A stretch of 64,000 bases of DNA from an uncultured Nitrospirota bacterium (GTDB lineage: Bacteria > Nitrospirota > Nitrospiria > Nitrospirales > UBA8639), in assembly GCA_937139405.1 (NCBI GenBank), contig CAKZPV010000033.1, positions 124,001-188,000 of the forward strand. Direction: 5' to 3'. The position numbers were made by a program, and so were the translations under genes. Positions 25,667-34,161 of this stretch are shown here, in pieces. The notes below the pieces were generated by a model. That model worked only from the letters and a program-made list of their open reading frames with translations. It was not told the origin of the DNA and did not search any database. The first letter of the stretch is position 1. Every line of letters starts with the position of its first letter.

Positions 25667-25835
25667 GCCGGGTTTCGTCCCGGCGAACGAGCCACTTTTG
25701 TTTCGGCAAAAGTAGCGAAAACCATGTTGGCCGTGGCGTGGCCCTTCGGGTTCCTTGCGCGGTTCGCCGACTTCGGCGGCGCGCAAACTCGCTACGCTCA
25801 AACAATGCGCACCTTTTCCCAGGTGTCGGCTGCAC
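25667..25835. repeat. Cluster of consecutive GC-rich palindromes
   Basis: At least four stem-loops in 120 bases: GCCGGG/CCCGGC (25667-25684), ACTTTTG/CAAAAGT (25694-25713), GGCC/GGCC with CCCTTCGGG (25729-25750), and a nested TTGCGCG/CGCGCAA (25755-25786) enclosing CGCCG/CGGCG. GGCT/AGCC follows near 25828. Composition is clearly richer in GC than the flanks. It overlaps no credible gene; the reverse frames over it are low-complexity arginine and serine. It resembles the compound REP-like repeats dispersed in other genomes. Confidence 0.6.
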
Positions 25836-25882
25836 GGCTCAGCCACATCACTAGGCCAGGTTCTTTTGACCTTTGCCTCACC

Positions 25883-26287
25883 TTACGGAACTGACTTCAT
25901 TCTTTCGGCAATGTCATTGGATATTCCAAAAAAGAAACTCCATATTTCGTGCATTTCCTCACCAAGAACCCTCACATTTACATTATGTGGCTTAGGGAAA
26001 GAAGGCTCCTGTGTTTTTGAAATGGGATAGCGAAACGCAAAGGCATCGCGTGAGGGTGCAATGCTTAAGAATTTATTAATTCTATTTTCAATTTCAAAAA
26101 TTTTGTTTGAAAAATCCTCGTCATAGGTCTCTGTTAAAAGCTCCTTACATTTTCTCCGGAGTTTTGGAATCTCATGCCCTTGCTCGGTTTTTTCGAATTT
26201 TCCTAACAACGCTCCACAATCATCTATGATACTTTTGAGGGTAAGTTCGAGATATTGTAGATATAAGAAGCACAGTGGGTGAACCAC
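25883..26287 (-). CDS. Hypothetical protein, 5' end possibly decayed
   Basis: 134 residues from a GTG, with coding-like composition (KCKELLTETYDEDFSNKIFEIE, FRYPISKTQEPSFPKPHNVN). The same frame stays open for 28 more codons upstream and reads YAESYKKAGDILIERVEKQ, which looks like protein, up to a TGA at 26372-26374. No ATG lies in that extension. Beyond several stops, the same frame again reads PISFADLAASTYEN near 26450-26490. This suggests a gene whose 5' part has been damaged by an insertion or deletion. I do not recognise the family; a HEPN-like helical protein is one guess. Confidence 0.5.
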   Translation of the reverse strand: MVHPLCFLYLQYLELTLKSIIDDCGALLGKFEKTEQGHEIPKLRRKCKELLTETYDEDFSNKIFEIENRINKFLSIAPSRDAFAFRYPISKTQEPSFPKPHNVNVRVLGEEMHEIWSFFFGISNDIAERMKSVP

Positions 26288-26596
26288 AGAATCTGCGCGA
26301 CTTTTTTGTTTTTCAACCCGTTCTATTAGAATATCTCCTGCCTTTTTATAACTCTCAGCATAATAAAAAAATCAACAGAACTATCCAGACATCAGTAGTT
26401 GTAGGAATCAGAGCCTTTCCTATAGGGTTCTTCAGAGTCCGTGTTAGTTTTCATAGGTTGATGCTGCTAAGTCTGCAAATGAAATAGGAAATTTTGATAA
26501 TCTAACTACAATTTACCCCTGATATTGTAAGAGCACTTTGTATTTTTTTGATATGGGGACGTTCTCGAGTAGGAAAATCTCAGTCAGTTCAAAAAT
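26288..26596. other. Gap with remnant coding traces and no intact gene
   Basis: 309 bases of AT-rich sequence. The reverse strand holds the upstream extension and disconnected remnant described for the preceding gene. The + strand frame 26275-26487 is a shadow with no family features. Confidence 0.4.
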
Positions 26597-26947
26597 TTAG
26601 TTGAAAGCGAGGAAACGGTCGCAGCCGTCGATGATGTTGGAGAGAATGACAAGCCCACAGAAATTGACTTCTTTGCCGTAGCCGTCTGTTGAAAGGTTGT
26701 GCTGTTGGCATCCATACGCACAGACAAAGAGTTTGAGGCCTTCTTTCCCTAATTCCGCAAATCGGGGATCCTTCAGATTGAGGACCCCTTCATCAATAAA
26801 ATAGAGGTAGGTATCGACCTTATTGGCTAACGCTATTTTGGAGAGTTGATAGACTGTTTCGGCATTGGGGTTTTCTGGGGCTGTTGAAAGGAGAAGGCCC
26901 AGTTTTTTGTTGGCTAAAATAGGGTTGGGTATGGTGGGTTGATCCAT
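26597..26947 (-). CDS. DsrE-family protein
   Basis: 116 residues. ATG at 26947 follows AGGAAA closely; the longer frame from 27022 would read through the promoter. The alpha/beta pattern of the DsrE/TusD fold is visible (KKLGLLLSTAPENPNAETVYQLSKIAL, TYLYFIDEGVLNL), with a cysteine pair FVCAYGCQQHNLS where the family carries a sulfur-binding cysteine. DsrE-like proteins relay sulfane sulfur or bind small partners. No dsr genes are nearby; the divergent neighbour is the molybdopterin operon, which also uses sulfur transfer, so a link is possible but unproven. Confidence 0.8.
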   Translation of the reverse strand: MDQPTIPNPILANKKLGLLLSTAPENPNAETVYQLSKIALANKVDTYLYFIDEGVLNLKDPRFAELGKEGLKLFVCAYGCQQHNLSTDGYGKEVNFCGLVILSNIIDGCDRFLAFN

Positions 26948-26987
26948 TGGATTTCCTATAGGTTTGGATTCGTTCGTAATCCTGAGT

Positions 26988-27017
26988 TTTATAGGGTGGC
27001 ATAGGGTCCTTGTCAAG
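26988..27017 (-). promoter_or_regulatory. Sigma-70-type promoter for the DsrE-like gene
   Basis: On the reverse strand TTGACA (27017-27012), an 18-base spacer and TATAAA (26993-26988), 41 bases before the start codon. Both boxes are near perfect. Confidence 0.65.
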
Positions 27018-27040
27018 CACAATAAGGCCCTTCCTTGGCT

Positions 27041-27070
27041 TGACCAGGGTTTTCACGCCTCTCTATAATT
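27041..27070 (+). promoter_or_regulatory. Sigma-70-type promoter for the moa operon
   Basis: TTGACC (27041-27046), an 18-base spacer, TATAAT (27065-27070). Transcription should start near 27077, giving a leader of about 47 bases that contains a small TTTCAA/TTGAAA hairpin before moaC. It is back to back with the DsrE promoter. Confidence 0.7.
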
Positions 27071-27123
27071 TTAAGGTTTTCAAGCATTTTTGAAAGTTCA
27101 ACTATAGAATCTTTGGTCGTGCT

Positions 27124-27633
27124 ATGAGTCAATTGACGCATTTTAATGAATCGGGTCGGGCACGCATGGTGGATGTGACCGATAAACAGCCCACTGCGCG
27201 TGTGGCAGTGGCTCAGGGGAAGGTTTGGATGCTTCCGGAAACCCTTGAAAAGATTCAAAAAGGGCGCATAGCTAAAGGAGATGTTCTGGCTGTGGCACAA
27301 GTCGCAGGGGTGATGGGTGCCAAGCGGACACCTGATGTGATTCCCATGTGCCATCCGTTATTATTATCCGGTGTGGATGTGAACTTTTCTGAAGATATCA
27401 AACTGAATACTTCCGGGCGTTGCTCGATTACAATTGAAGCGACAGTCAAGACCTCAGGGAATACAGGAGTGGAGATGGAAGCCATGACTGCCGTCTCGGT
27501 GGCCGCTTTGACTATCTACGATATGTGTAAGGCTGTGGATAAAGGGATGGAGTTTGGTGATATTTTTCTAGTCTCTAAATCCGGTGGGAAGTCCGGGATG
27601 TACCAGCGCGGTTCTGTTAAGGGTGAAGGATAA
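27124..27633 (+). CDS. moaC: Cyclic pyranopterin monophosphate synthase
   Basis: 169-residue cytoplasmic enzyme that closes the pyranopterin ring after MoaA. Conserved segments seen: ARMVDVTDKQPTARVAVA, MCHPLLLSGVDV, GNTGVEMEAMTAVSVAALTIYDMCKAVDKGM and the C-terminal SKSGGKSGMYQRG, which holds the catalytic lysine. Full length and first gene of moaC-moaD-moaE-moaA, directly behind a strong promoter. Confidence 0.95.
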   Translation: MSQLTHFNESGRARMVDVTDKQPTARVAVAQGKVWMLPETLEKIQKGRIAKGDVLAVAQVAGVMGAKRTPDVIPMCHPLLLSGVDVNFSEDIKLNTSGRCSITIEATVKTSGNTGVEMEAMTAVSVAALTIYDMCKAVDKGMEFGDIFLVSKSGGKSGMYQRGSVKGEG

Positions 27634-27654
27634 GGTCTTTTCCCCTTATTCCTT
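27626..27654 (+). repeat. Short hairpin over the moaC stop codon
   Basis: AAGGATAAGG (27626-27635) pairs with CCTTATTCCTT (27644-27654) with one bulge, followed by ACGAAAAA. The tail CCTTACGAAAAA is shared with the palindrome before fliO (54979-54990), tying it to the dispersed palindrome family. Confidence 0.45.
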
Positions 27655-27676
27655 ACGAAAAACTCGAGCTTTACTT

Positions 27677-27931
27677 ATGGTACAAGTTAAACTCTTTGGC
27701 ATGTTGAAAACATTTGTGGCGGGGAGCAGTATGGTGGAGATAGCTTTGTCAGACGGGGCGCACGTGAAAGATCTTGTGGATTCTCTCCATACACAATACC
27801 CAGAATTAGGCGAACTCTTACATCAGAAAAAAGTCGTGGTGTCGGTGAACCAGGAAATTGCGCATTGGGACACGGCCCTTGTTGCATCGGATGAAATCGC
27901 CTTACTGCCGCCTTTTGCGGGTGGGGCATAG
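27677..27931 (+). CDS. moaD: Molybdopterin synthase sulfur carrier subunit
   Basis: 84-residue ubiquitin-like protein: MVQVKLFGMLKTFVAG at the start and DEIALLPPFAGGA at the end. In MoaD the C-terminal Gly-Gly is adenylated and thiocarboxylated, then inserted in MoaE. Here one alanine follows the Gly-Gly, which would block activation unless it is removed or tolerated. ATG 27677 is used; the frame extends into moaC, but a start there makes no family sense. Its neighbours moaC, moaE and moaA leave no doubt about the role. Confidence 0.88.
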   Translation: MVQVKLFGMLKTFVAGSSMVEIALSDGAHVKDLVDSLHTQYPELGELLHQKKVVVSVNQEIAHWDTALVASDEIALLPPFAGGA

Positions 27932-27978
27932 ACGTGAATGACCGCAATCCTATGGTTATGAACTGAGGAAGGTGCGTT

Positions 27979-28422
27979 ATGGCTGTTGAGACAGAAGAAG
28001 GTATGCTGGTTCGTGTTCAACTGGAGAATTTTTCTATTGATCAAGAACTAGAACGCATTCGAGCTCGTTCCACAAAAATTGGTGGGATCGCAATGTTCTT
28101 AGGGACTGCTCGGGATCACTCCAAGGGGCATGATGTGAGTTCTATGACCTTTGAACATTATGAAGGCATGGCCCAAAAAAAATTAAAAGAAATCCGCGAG
28201 CGTGCTTTGCAAGACTTTGACATTATTGAAGCGTTGGTTCTCCATCGGTATGGCCCTATCGAAATTGGGGAAAATATTGTGTTGATTATTGTTGGAGCTG
28301 AACATCGAGCCGATGCGTTCAAGGCCTGCCAATGGTGTATTGATGAATTGAAAAAAATTACGCCGATATGGAAAATGGAATACACGCCACAGGGTGATGT
28401 CTGGGTTGAGGAACATCCCTAA
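27979..28422 (+). CDS. moaE: Molybdopterin synthase catalytic subunit
   Basis: 147 residues. FLGTARDHSKGHDVSSMTFEHYEGMA, RYGPIEIGENIVLIIVGAEHRADAF, CQWCIDELKKITPIWKME and a final EEHP are the MoaE motifs, with the active-site lysine in KKITPIWK. It transfers two sulfurs from MoaD to the pterin. A ribosome site GAGGAAGG precedes the ATG. The stop overlaps moaA by one base (TAATG). Confidence 0.95.
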   Translation: MAVETEEGMLVRVQLENFSIDQELERIRARSTKIGGIAMFLGTARDHSKGHDVSSMTFEHYEGMAQKKLKEIRERALQDFDIIEALVLHRYGPIEIGENIVLIIVGAEHRADAFKACQWCIDELKKITPIWKMEYTPQGDVWVEEHP

Positions 28423-29483
28423 TGAACACCAGTCAATCACAAGTGTTGCCTGAGCCTGCGAAAGATTTGTTTGGCAGGCCGTTACGATCCCTACGAGTGT
28501 CGGTCACAGATCGGTGCAATTTGCGCTGTCAGTATTGTATGCCGGAAGAAGAATATGTGTGGTTGCCTCGTGAGACCTTGTTAACTTTTAAAGAGATTGT
28601 GTTTCTGACAGAACTCTTTTCTGAACAGGGTGTCGATCGTGTTCGTATTACCGGAGGGGAACCGTTACTCCGAAAAGATTTGGCTTCTTTGATTGGGATG
28701 CTCCAGAAGAATACCCGCATTAAAGACATTGCGATGACCACCAATGGGGTGTTGCTGGCAGAACATGCGCAGAATCTTTTCGATGCGGGGTTGCACCGTA
28801 TTACTGTGAGCCTGGATACGTTGAAGCCCGAACGATTTAAGGCCTTGACCCGACGAGACACTTTGGCCCAGGTCTTTGAAGGCATTGAATCGGTCGGTCG
28901 GGTTGGGTTTAGCGGATTAAAGTTAGATACTGTGGCAATGAAGGGCTATAACGACGACGAACTCATTCCACTCATTGAGTATGGGAAACGGGTCAACGGC
29001 GAAGTGCGGTTCATTGAATATATGGATGTCGGTGGAGCGAACGATTGGTCTGCAGATAAGGTACTTTCACGCAAAGAAATTCTTACGATGCTCGCCCAAT
29101 ATTATGGGCCCATTGAGCCCGTGGCTGAGATCAGTTCAGCTCCTGCTCAGCGATTCCGGCTTCCTGATGGAGCCACAGTTGGTATTATCCCGTCTACGAC
29201 AATGCCATTTTGTTCCACCTGTGATCGTAGCCGCTTGACGGCTGATGGGATGTGGCTTCTGTGCCTGTACGCTAAATCTGGTCTGGATTTACGAAAGCCT
29301 ATTCGGGACAGACGTTCTCGTGAGGATTTGGTCTCCATGATTCAATCAGTCTGGGAGACGCGTCGAGATCGTGGTGCGGAAGAGCGCAAAGAGCTTGAAA
29401 CCAGCACCGGTCGTGGGCGATTTATTGATATTGATCGATTGCGTCAAGATCCGCATTTGGAGATGCATGCCAGAGGAGGGTAA
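28422..29483 (+). CDS. moaA: GTP 3',8-cyclase (radical SAM)
   Basis: 353-residue radical-SAM enzyme, the first step of molybdenum cofactor synthesis. The SAM cluster is C32-x3-C36-x2-C39 (TDRCNLRCQYCMP), RITGGEPLLRKDL follows, and the second cluster is in FCSTCDRSRLTADGMWLLCLY. The chain ends ARGG: the C-terminal Gly-Gly that reaches into the active site in characterised MoaA proteins is present. Last gene of the moa operon; a 233-base gap follows. Confidence 0.96.
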   Translation: MNTSQSQVLPEPAKDLFGRPLRSLRVSVTDRCNLRCQYCMPEEEYVWLPRETLLTFKEIVFLTELFSEQGVDRVRITGGEPLLRKDLASLIGMLQKNTRIKDIAMTTNGVLLAEHAQNLFDAGLHRITVSLDTLKPERFKALTRRDTLAQVFEGIESVGRVGFSGLKLDTVAMKGYNDDELIPLIEYGKRVNGEVRFIEYMDVGGANDWSADKVLSRKEILTMLAQYYGPIEPVAEISSAPAQRFRLPDGATVGIIPSTTMPFCSTCDRSRLTADGMWLLCLYAKSGLDLRKPIRDRRSREDLVSMIQSVWETRRDRGAEERKELETSTGRGRFIDIDRLRQDPHLEMHARGG

Positions 29484-29716
29484 AGTTCGTTGATAATTTG
29501 TGGTAACGATGTGTTCCTTTCTCTTGCTCATCTGCTTTCCTAACGTTTTTCTTGCCGGTTCTCTCACCCTGTGCTAGAGTTTTTTACAGCTCAATTTGAA
29601 CGGAATTGATCGATTCTCTTTGTGCCTCAATTTTTTCTTTCCAAGAGTATTTCTTTCATATGTCTCACATGAATCATGTGGTTGTTTCAGCCAGATTAGA
29701 AGGGGCGTGAGCGTTA

Positions 29717-30571
29717 GTGGGATGGTTTAAGCGCAGCAAACAAGAAAATTCGAAAGAGAGTTCCGTCAATATTATGGAAGGCATGTGGATTAAATGTACG
29801 GTCTGTCGAGCCATCATTTTTAAACGTGAAGTTGATCGAAATCTCAAAGTCTGCCCGAAATGTTCGTATCATTTTCCCATGTTGATTGCGGAGCGCGTAG
29901 AGTTGTTGGCTGATGCTGGAACATTTCAGGAGTGGGATGCTGATCTTGTGCCTAATGATCCATTGGAATTTGAAGATACACTGCCCTATAAAACGCGCAT
30001 TCAAAACGCTCAACGGAAAACAAGTAGACAGGAGGCCATTCTTACAGGCTCGTGCCAAATACAGGAGATTACGGTTGCTGTTGGTGTTTTTGATTTTTCG
30101 TTCATGGGTGGCAGTATGGGGTCGGTTGTGGGAGAAAAAATTTGCCGTGCTATTGATCGTGCGGTGATTGACCATCTCCCGTTTTTGTTGGTGACAACTT
30201 CTGGTGGCGCACGGATGCAAGAGGGCACGTTGTCTCTTATGCAAATGGCGAAAACGGCTTCAGCTATTGCTAATCTTCAAGAAGCTCGATTGCCCTATGT
30301 CGTCTTATTGACTGATCCGACGTTTGGAGGAGTCACAGCTAGCGTGGCGATGTTAGGGGATATTATTCTTGCCGAGCCAAAGGCGTTGATTGGATTCGCA
30401 GGGCCGCGTGTGATCGAACAAACCATTAAACAACGACTGCCTGAGGGGTTCCAACGTGCTGAATTTTTGTTGGACCATGGCATGATTGATCAAATCGTGA
30501 GTCGAAAAGTTCTGAAGTCTACTCTCGCCACTCTGCTCTCTCATTGCGGAGCCGGTGCTGTGCCCGCTTAG
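29717..30571 (+). CDS. accD: Acetyl-CoA carboxylase carboxyltransferase subunit beta
   Basis: 284 residues. The N-terminal zinc ribbon C27-x2-C30-x15-C46-x2-C49 (WIKCTVCRAIIF, KVCPKCSYHF) precedes the crotonase-type core with FDFSFMGGSMGSVVGEK, TSGGARMQEG and TDPTFGGVTASVAMLGDI. It forms the carboxyltransferase with AccA (not in window) for malonyl-CoA. The start is GTG 29717. The 3' end overlaps the possible early start of folC; accD-folC adjacency is a common arrangement. Confidence 0.95.
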   Translation: MGWFKRSKQENSKESSVNIMEGMWIKCTVCRAIIFKREVDRNLKVCPKCSYHFPMLIAERVELLADAGTFQEWDADLVPNDPLEFEDTLPYKTRIQNAQRKTSRQEAILTGSCQIQEITVAVGVFDFSFMGGSMGSVVGEKICRAIDRAVIDHLPFLLVTTSGGARMQEGTLSLMQMAKTASAIANLQEARLPYVVLLTDPTFGGVTASVAMLGDIILAEPKALIGFAGPRVIEQTIKQRLPEGFQRAEFLLDHGMIDQIVSRKVLKSTLATLLSHCGAGAVPA

Positions 30572-30618
30572 GCTGTTCCTTCCTTTCTTGGTTCATTGCC
30601 GATCATTTGGCGACTCGC

Positions 30619-31917
30619 GTGTTAACCTATCCAGCAACTCTTGATTATCTGTTTGCTCTTCACCGTTTTGGGGTCAAGCTTGGGCTTGAGGCCATCAGCA
30701 ATCTTCTTCAACACCTAAATAACCCACAACATTCGTACGCCACTCTTCATATAGGTGGGACCAATGGGAAAGGGTCTTCTGCCGCGATGGTGGCAGCTAT
30801 GCTGCAAGCTGGTGGCTATCGCGTTGGTTTGTATACGTCGCCGCATTTGATTGATTTTCGTGAACGCATACGAGTCCAAGGCGAGGATATTTCAGAAGAG
30901 CATGTGTGTGAATTAACTGCATCCCTTCGAGGAATTGCTGATCCGCTCGGCTCTCTGACGTTTTTTGAATTAACGACAGCGATGGCTTTTCAATATTTCC
31001 AGGATCAAGAAGTCGATATTGCTATTATCGAAGTTGGACTGGGTGGCCGGTTCGATGCGACAAATGTGCTAGATCCATTAGGAGTCTTAATTACAGGGAT
31101 TGGGCTGGACCATGAGATATATCTTGGCCAGAACCTTCAAGCCATTGCCAGAGAAAAAGCGGGCATTATTCAGCGCAATGTCCCAGTTGTGTTAGGAAAG
31201 ATGTCGGACAATGTAGCACAAGTATTTGAAGAGAAGGCTTTAATACAGCAAGCGCCGTTATCTCGATTTGGCAAAGACTTTTCTATCTCGGAAACTGGGC
31301 CAACAGAATTTACCTACAAGGGGCATCGAGATATCTTTCCTGGTTTGCATATGAATCTGCTGGGACGATATCAGATGCACAATGCCGCTTGTGCGCTGGC
31401 CTTACTGGAATCAGCAAAGACTGAACGATTTCCTCTTTCTTCCGCCGCGATCAGATGTGGCTTGCGCGATGTTTCTTGGAAAGGTCGTCTAGAAATTGTG
31501 CAACATGACCCGATGGTCATTTTAGATGGAGCTCATAATCCCTTAGGCGCGCAGGCCTTGTTTGACTTTCTCCAATCACAACTTCATGATTGTCCTGGCC
31601 GAAAAATTATTCTTGTTCTTGGGATGATGCACGATAAGAATCATGCCGAGTATTTGCAGATTCTCCTCCCTCTTGTTGATACGTTGATTGTCACGCAACC
31701 GCACATGAATCGAGCTGCGACGGTAGATGAGCTTCGTCAGGTTGTGCGAAGAAGTGACTTGGATTTCTATGCCATTGTTGAACCATGGGAAGCCTATTGT
31801 CACGCGCAAGTTCTTGCTCGGCCCTCTGACCTGATTTGCGTCACGGGTTCGTTGTTTTTAGTTGGCGAAATCTCGAAACATTTGATTCCGCCAACGTCAT
31901 CATTTGGCAAAAACTGA
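30619..31917 (+). CDS. folC: Folylpolyglutamate synthase / dihydrofolate synthase
   Basis: About 432 residues. YPATLDYLFALHRFGVKLGLE opens the FolC fold, followed by the P-loop HIGGTNGKGSSAAM, YTSPHLIDFRERIRV, IIEVGLGGRFDATNV and VILDGAHNPLGAQALF. It adds glutamate to dihydropteroate or folate with ATP. The exact start is unclear: I used GTG 30619, which fits family length; the frame is open to 30544 inside accD, and TTG 30607 is another option. No clear ribosome site helps. It ends two bases before lptD. Confidence 0.9.
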   Translation: MLTYPATLDYLFALHRFGVKLGLEAISNLLQHLNNPQHSYATLHIGGTNGKGSSAAMVAAMLQAGGYRVGLYTSPHLIDFRERIRVQGEDISEEHVCELTASLRGIADPLGSLTFFELTTAMAFQYFQDQEVDIAIIEVGLGGRFDATNVLDPLGVLITGIGLDHEIYLGQNLQAIAREKAGIIQRNVPVVLGKMSDNVAQVFEEKALIQQAPLSRFGKDFSISETGPTEFTYKGHRDIFPGLHMNLLGRYQMHNAACALALLESAKTERFPLSSAAIRCGLRDVSWKGRLEIVQHDPMVILDGAHNPLGAQALFDFLQSQLHDCPGRKIILVLGMMHDKNHAEYLQILLPLVDTLIVTQPHMNRAATVDELRQVVRRSDLDFYAIVEPWEAYCHAQVLARPSDLICVTGSLFLVGEISKHLIPPTSSFGKN

Positions 31918-31919
31918 AC

Positions 31920-34145
31920 ATGATCAGATCTATGAGGCTTCTATTCCGGCTGTTGATATGTATGGTTGGGGTATTTCCCCTCCCCATGCATGTGTTGGCG
32001 GAGTCTCCCGCTAATACACAACAAGTGAATACGGAAAATTCTCGCGGCACACCAGTTGAAATAACCGCGGATCGCATTGAGTATGATCAAGCACGTGAAG
32101 AATATCACGCAATCGGATCCGTCGATTTGACTCGAGGACCTATGCGACTGACGGCGGATGATGCGACTCTTCAGAAATTAACCGGCCGTCTCATTGCAGT
32201 TGGCCATGCACATCTTCGTGATCAGCAGGCTGATGTATGGGCGGAGCGACTTGAACTGAATATGAATACGGAAGCTGGAGTTCTCACAACCGGAAAGATT
32301 TTTGGAAAGAAGCGGAATTCTTTTGTCACTGGGCGGCGTCTCCAGCGGTTTTCCGAAACACATTATCGAGTCAAGGAAGGTTCCTTTACGAATTGTGATG
32401 CCAAAGATGGTGAAATTCCGGCGTGGCGTTTTACATTTGATGATGTGGACTTAGATTATGAAGATAGTCTGTCTGGAAGGGGAGTCTGGTTCAATGTGAA
32501 TGATGTTCCCGTCATTCCATTACCAACCTTTCAATATCCGCTGGGAGCGGAACGAAAAAGTGGGTTGCTCGTTCCGACAATTGGTATCGATAATTCGTTT
32601 GGATTTACCTATCGCCAAGGATTTTTTTGGGCAATGACGCCGAGCCAAGATTTGACAATTTCGCCAAAAATATTGACCGAACGTGGTTTTGGGGGAGACT
32701 TGAATTACCGGTATGTCTGGAGTCGTGAGGCCAAAGGGCAATGGTTTATGAATGCATTATATGACACGGAACAAGACCGGAAGCGTTTTCAGTTTCGAGG
32801 TGCCCATGCTCAACAATTTACACCGAATCTTTCTTTCCGCATGAATTTGAATTACTCAACAGACCAACAGTTCTTGCAGGATTTGAGTAGTTCCGGGGTT
32901 CAGCGTGCATTACCTAGCCAAGAGTCCAATCTTACGTTGCTCCAGCGCTTAGATCATGGAGCGTTATATCTCTGGGGCCAATATTTACAGCCATTGAATG
33001 CGGGAGGGGATACGACGTTTCAACGGTTGCCAGAAGTCGGCCACCGTTTTTTCCATCCTGGGCTATTGGGGAGCCCGCTTGAACTTACGGCGGATACGAC
33101 TTTTGTTCATTTTTGGCGTGAAGAAGGCTTTCGTGTGAGTCGATTGGATTTCTTGCCAGGTCTGTCGATGGAAGGGTTGCATCTGGGACATACCGTTGGA
33201 TTTCGCCCTCAAGTTAAATTTCGGGAAGTCGCCTATTCTCGCGGGCTAACAGATACATCAAGACAATATCGGGAAACATATTGGCTCGGGGCTGAGGCAT
33301 TTTCCAATATTACGAAACGATTCTCTCTGGGAAATTATGGCTCGGTCAGGCATTCGGCAAAACCAAATATCATTTATGAATATGTTCCTCAAACAAGACA
33401 AGCCAAGCTTGTGAACATTGATGCTGTTGATGATCTCATCAATAAAAGTCTGCTGACCTATTCCTTCAAAAATCGAGTGAGCCATCAAGGACAAGCTGGT
33501 GCATCCAGCACATGGTTAGATCTGTTAGTGGCACAAAGTTATCATGTGGGAGATCCACCACCCTTGGCATCAAAATTTTCAGATATTTGGACACGCGGTG
33601 AATTTCATCAGCCGTTGGGAAGCACGAACCTTCTCTCTGCTTTTACTCTGAGAGTTGATGCCTTTGTGGATCATACCCAAAAAGAACTCACGCAATTGAA
33701 TACCGATGGGCTTATTCAAGGTCATAGAGCATGGTACTTCTCAGTTGGTCAACGGTATTCAAAGGCCGGATCACGGACTCGTCGCGGTGATATTTGGAAT
33801 CCTATTTCATTCAATGAAGTCTTGGCACCAGCTGAAAAAATTCTCTATCTTACTGCTGGAGGGGGAGTACGTTTGCCGGGAGGATTCACCATTGGTTCAC
33901 GTTGGTATCATGACTTCCGCACAGGGGAGACGGCGGAGTTGGATGTTGTCGCGCTGTATCAGAATCCCTGTCGTTGTTTTTCAGTCGGGCTGTATTACCT
34001 GCGGTTTCCCGATCGAGAGCAATATGATTTCTTGATCAGCCTGACAGGGCTGTGGGGGGGGCAGGGAAATGGCACACAATTGATGAGGGATATCTTGGGG
34101 CCTATTATGCAAGGAGATCGTGGTGTTCCCTGGGATTATCGCTAA
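31920..34145 (+). CDS. lptD: LPS-assembly protein LptD
   Basis: 741 residues. Signal peptide (about 1-34, VGVFPLPMHVLAES), an N-terminal OstA/LptA-like jellyroll (PVEITADRIEYDQAREEYHAIGS split over residues 50-75, ADDATLQKLTGRLIAVGHAHL), then a large beta-barrel with PTFQYPLGAERKSGLLVP and GFTYRQGFFW. LptD inserts lipopolysaccharide in the outer leaflet with LptE (not seen). This implies an LPS-bearing outer membrane. ATG 31920 directly follows the folC stop; ATG 31932 is an alternative. Cotranscription with folC and the next gene is likely. Confidence 0.92.
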   Translation: MIRSMRLLFRLLICMVGVFPLPMHVLAESPANTQQVNTENSRGTPVEITADRIEYDQAREEYHAIGSVDLTRGPMRLTADDATLQKLTGRLIAVGHAHLRDQQADVWAERLELNMNTEAGVLTTGKIFGKKRNSFVTGRRLQRFSETHYRVKEGSFTNCDAKDGEIPAWRFTFDDVDLDYEDSLSGRGVWFNVNDVPVIPLPTFQYPLGAERKSGLLVPTIGIDNSFGFTYRQGFFWAMTPSQDLTISPKILTERGFGGDLNYRYVWSREAKGQWFMNALYDTEQDRKRFQFRGAHAQQFTPNLSFRMNLNYSTDQQFLQDLSSSGVQRALPSQESNLTLLQRLDHGALYLWGQYLQPLNAGGDTTFQRLPEVGHRFFHPGLLGSPLELTADTTFVHFWREEGFRVSRLDFLPGLSMEGLHLGHTVGFRPQVKFREVAYSRGLTDTSRQYRETYWLGAEAFSNITKRFSLGNYGSVRHSAKPNIIYEYVPQTRQAKLVNIDAVDDLINKSLLTYSFKNRVSHQGQAGASSTWLDLLVAQSYHVGDPPPLASKFSDIWTRGEFHQPLGSTNLLSAFTLRVDAFVDHTQKELTQLNTDGLIQGHRAWYFSVGQRYSKAGSRTRRGDIWNPISFNEVLAPAEKILYLTAGGGVRLPGGFTIGSRWYHDFRTGETAELDVVALYQNPCRCFSVGLYYLRFPDREQYDFLISLTGLWGGQGNGTQLMRDILGPIMQGDRGVPWDYR

Positions 34146-34161
34146 CTGGTCTTTTCAATTT

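Noticed and set aside
25601-25846. Overlapping reverse-strand open frames of 66 and 81 residues
   Set aside because: They lie over the palindrome cluster, and their low-complexity arginine/serine/threonine text is explained by the stem-loop sequence.
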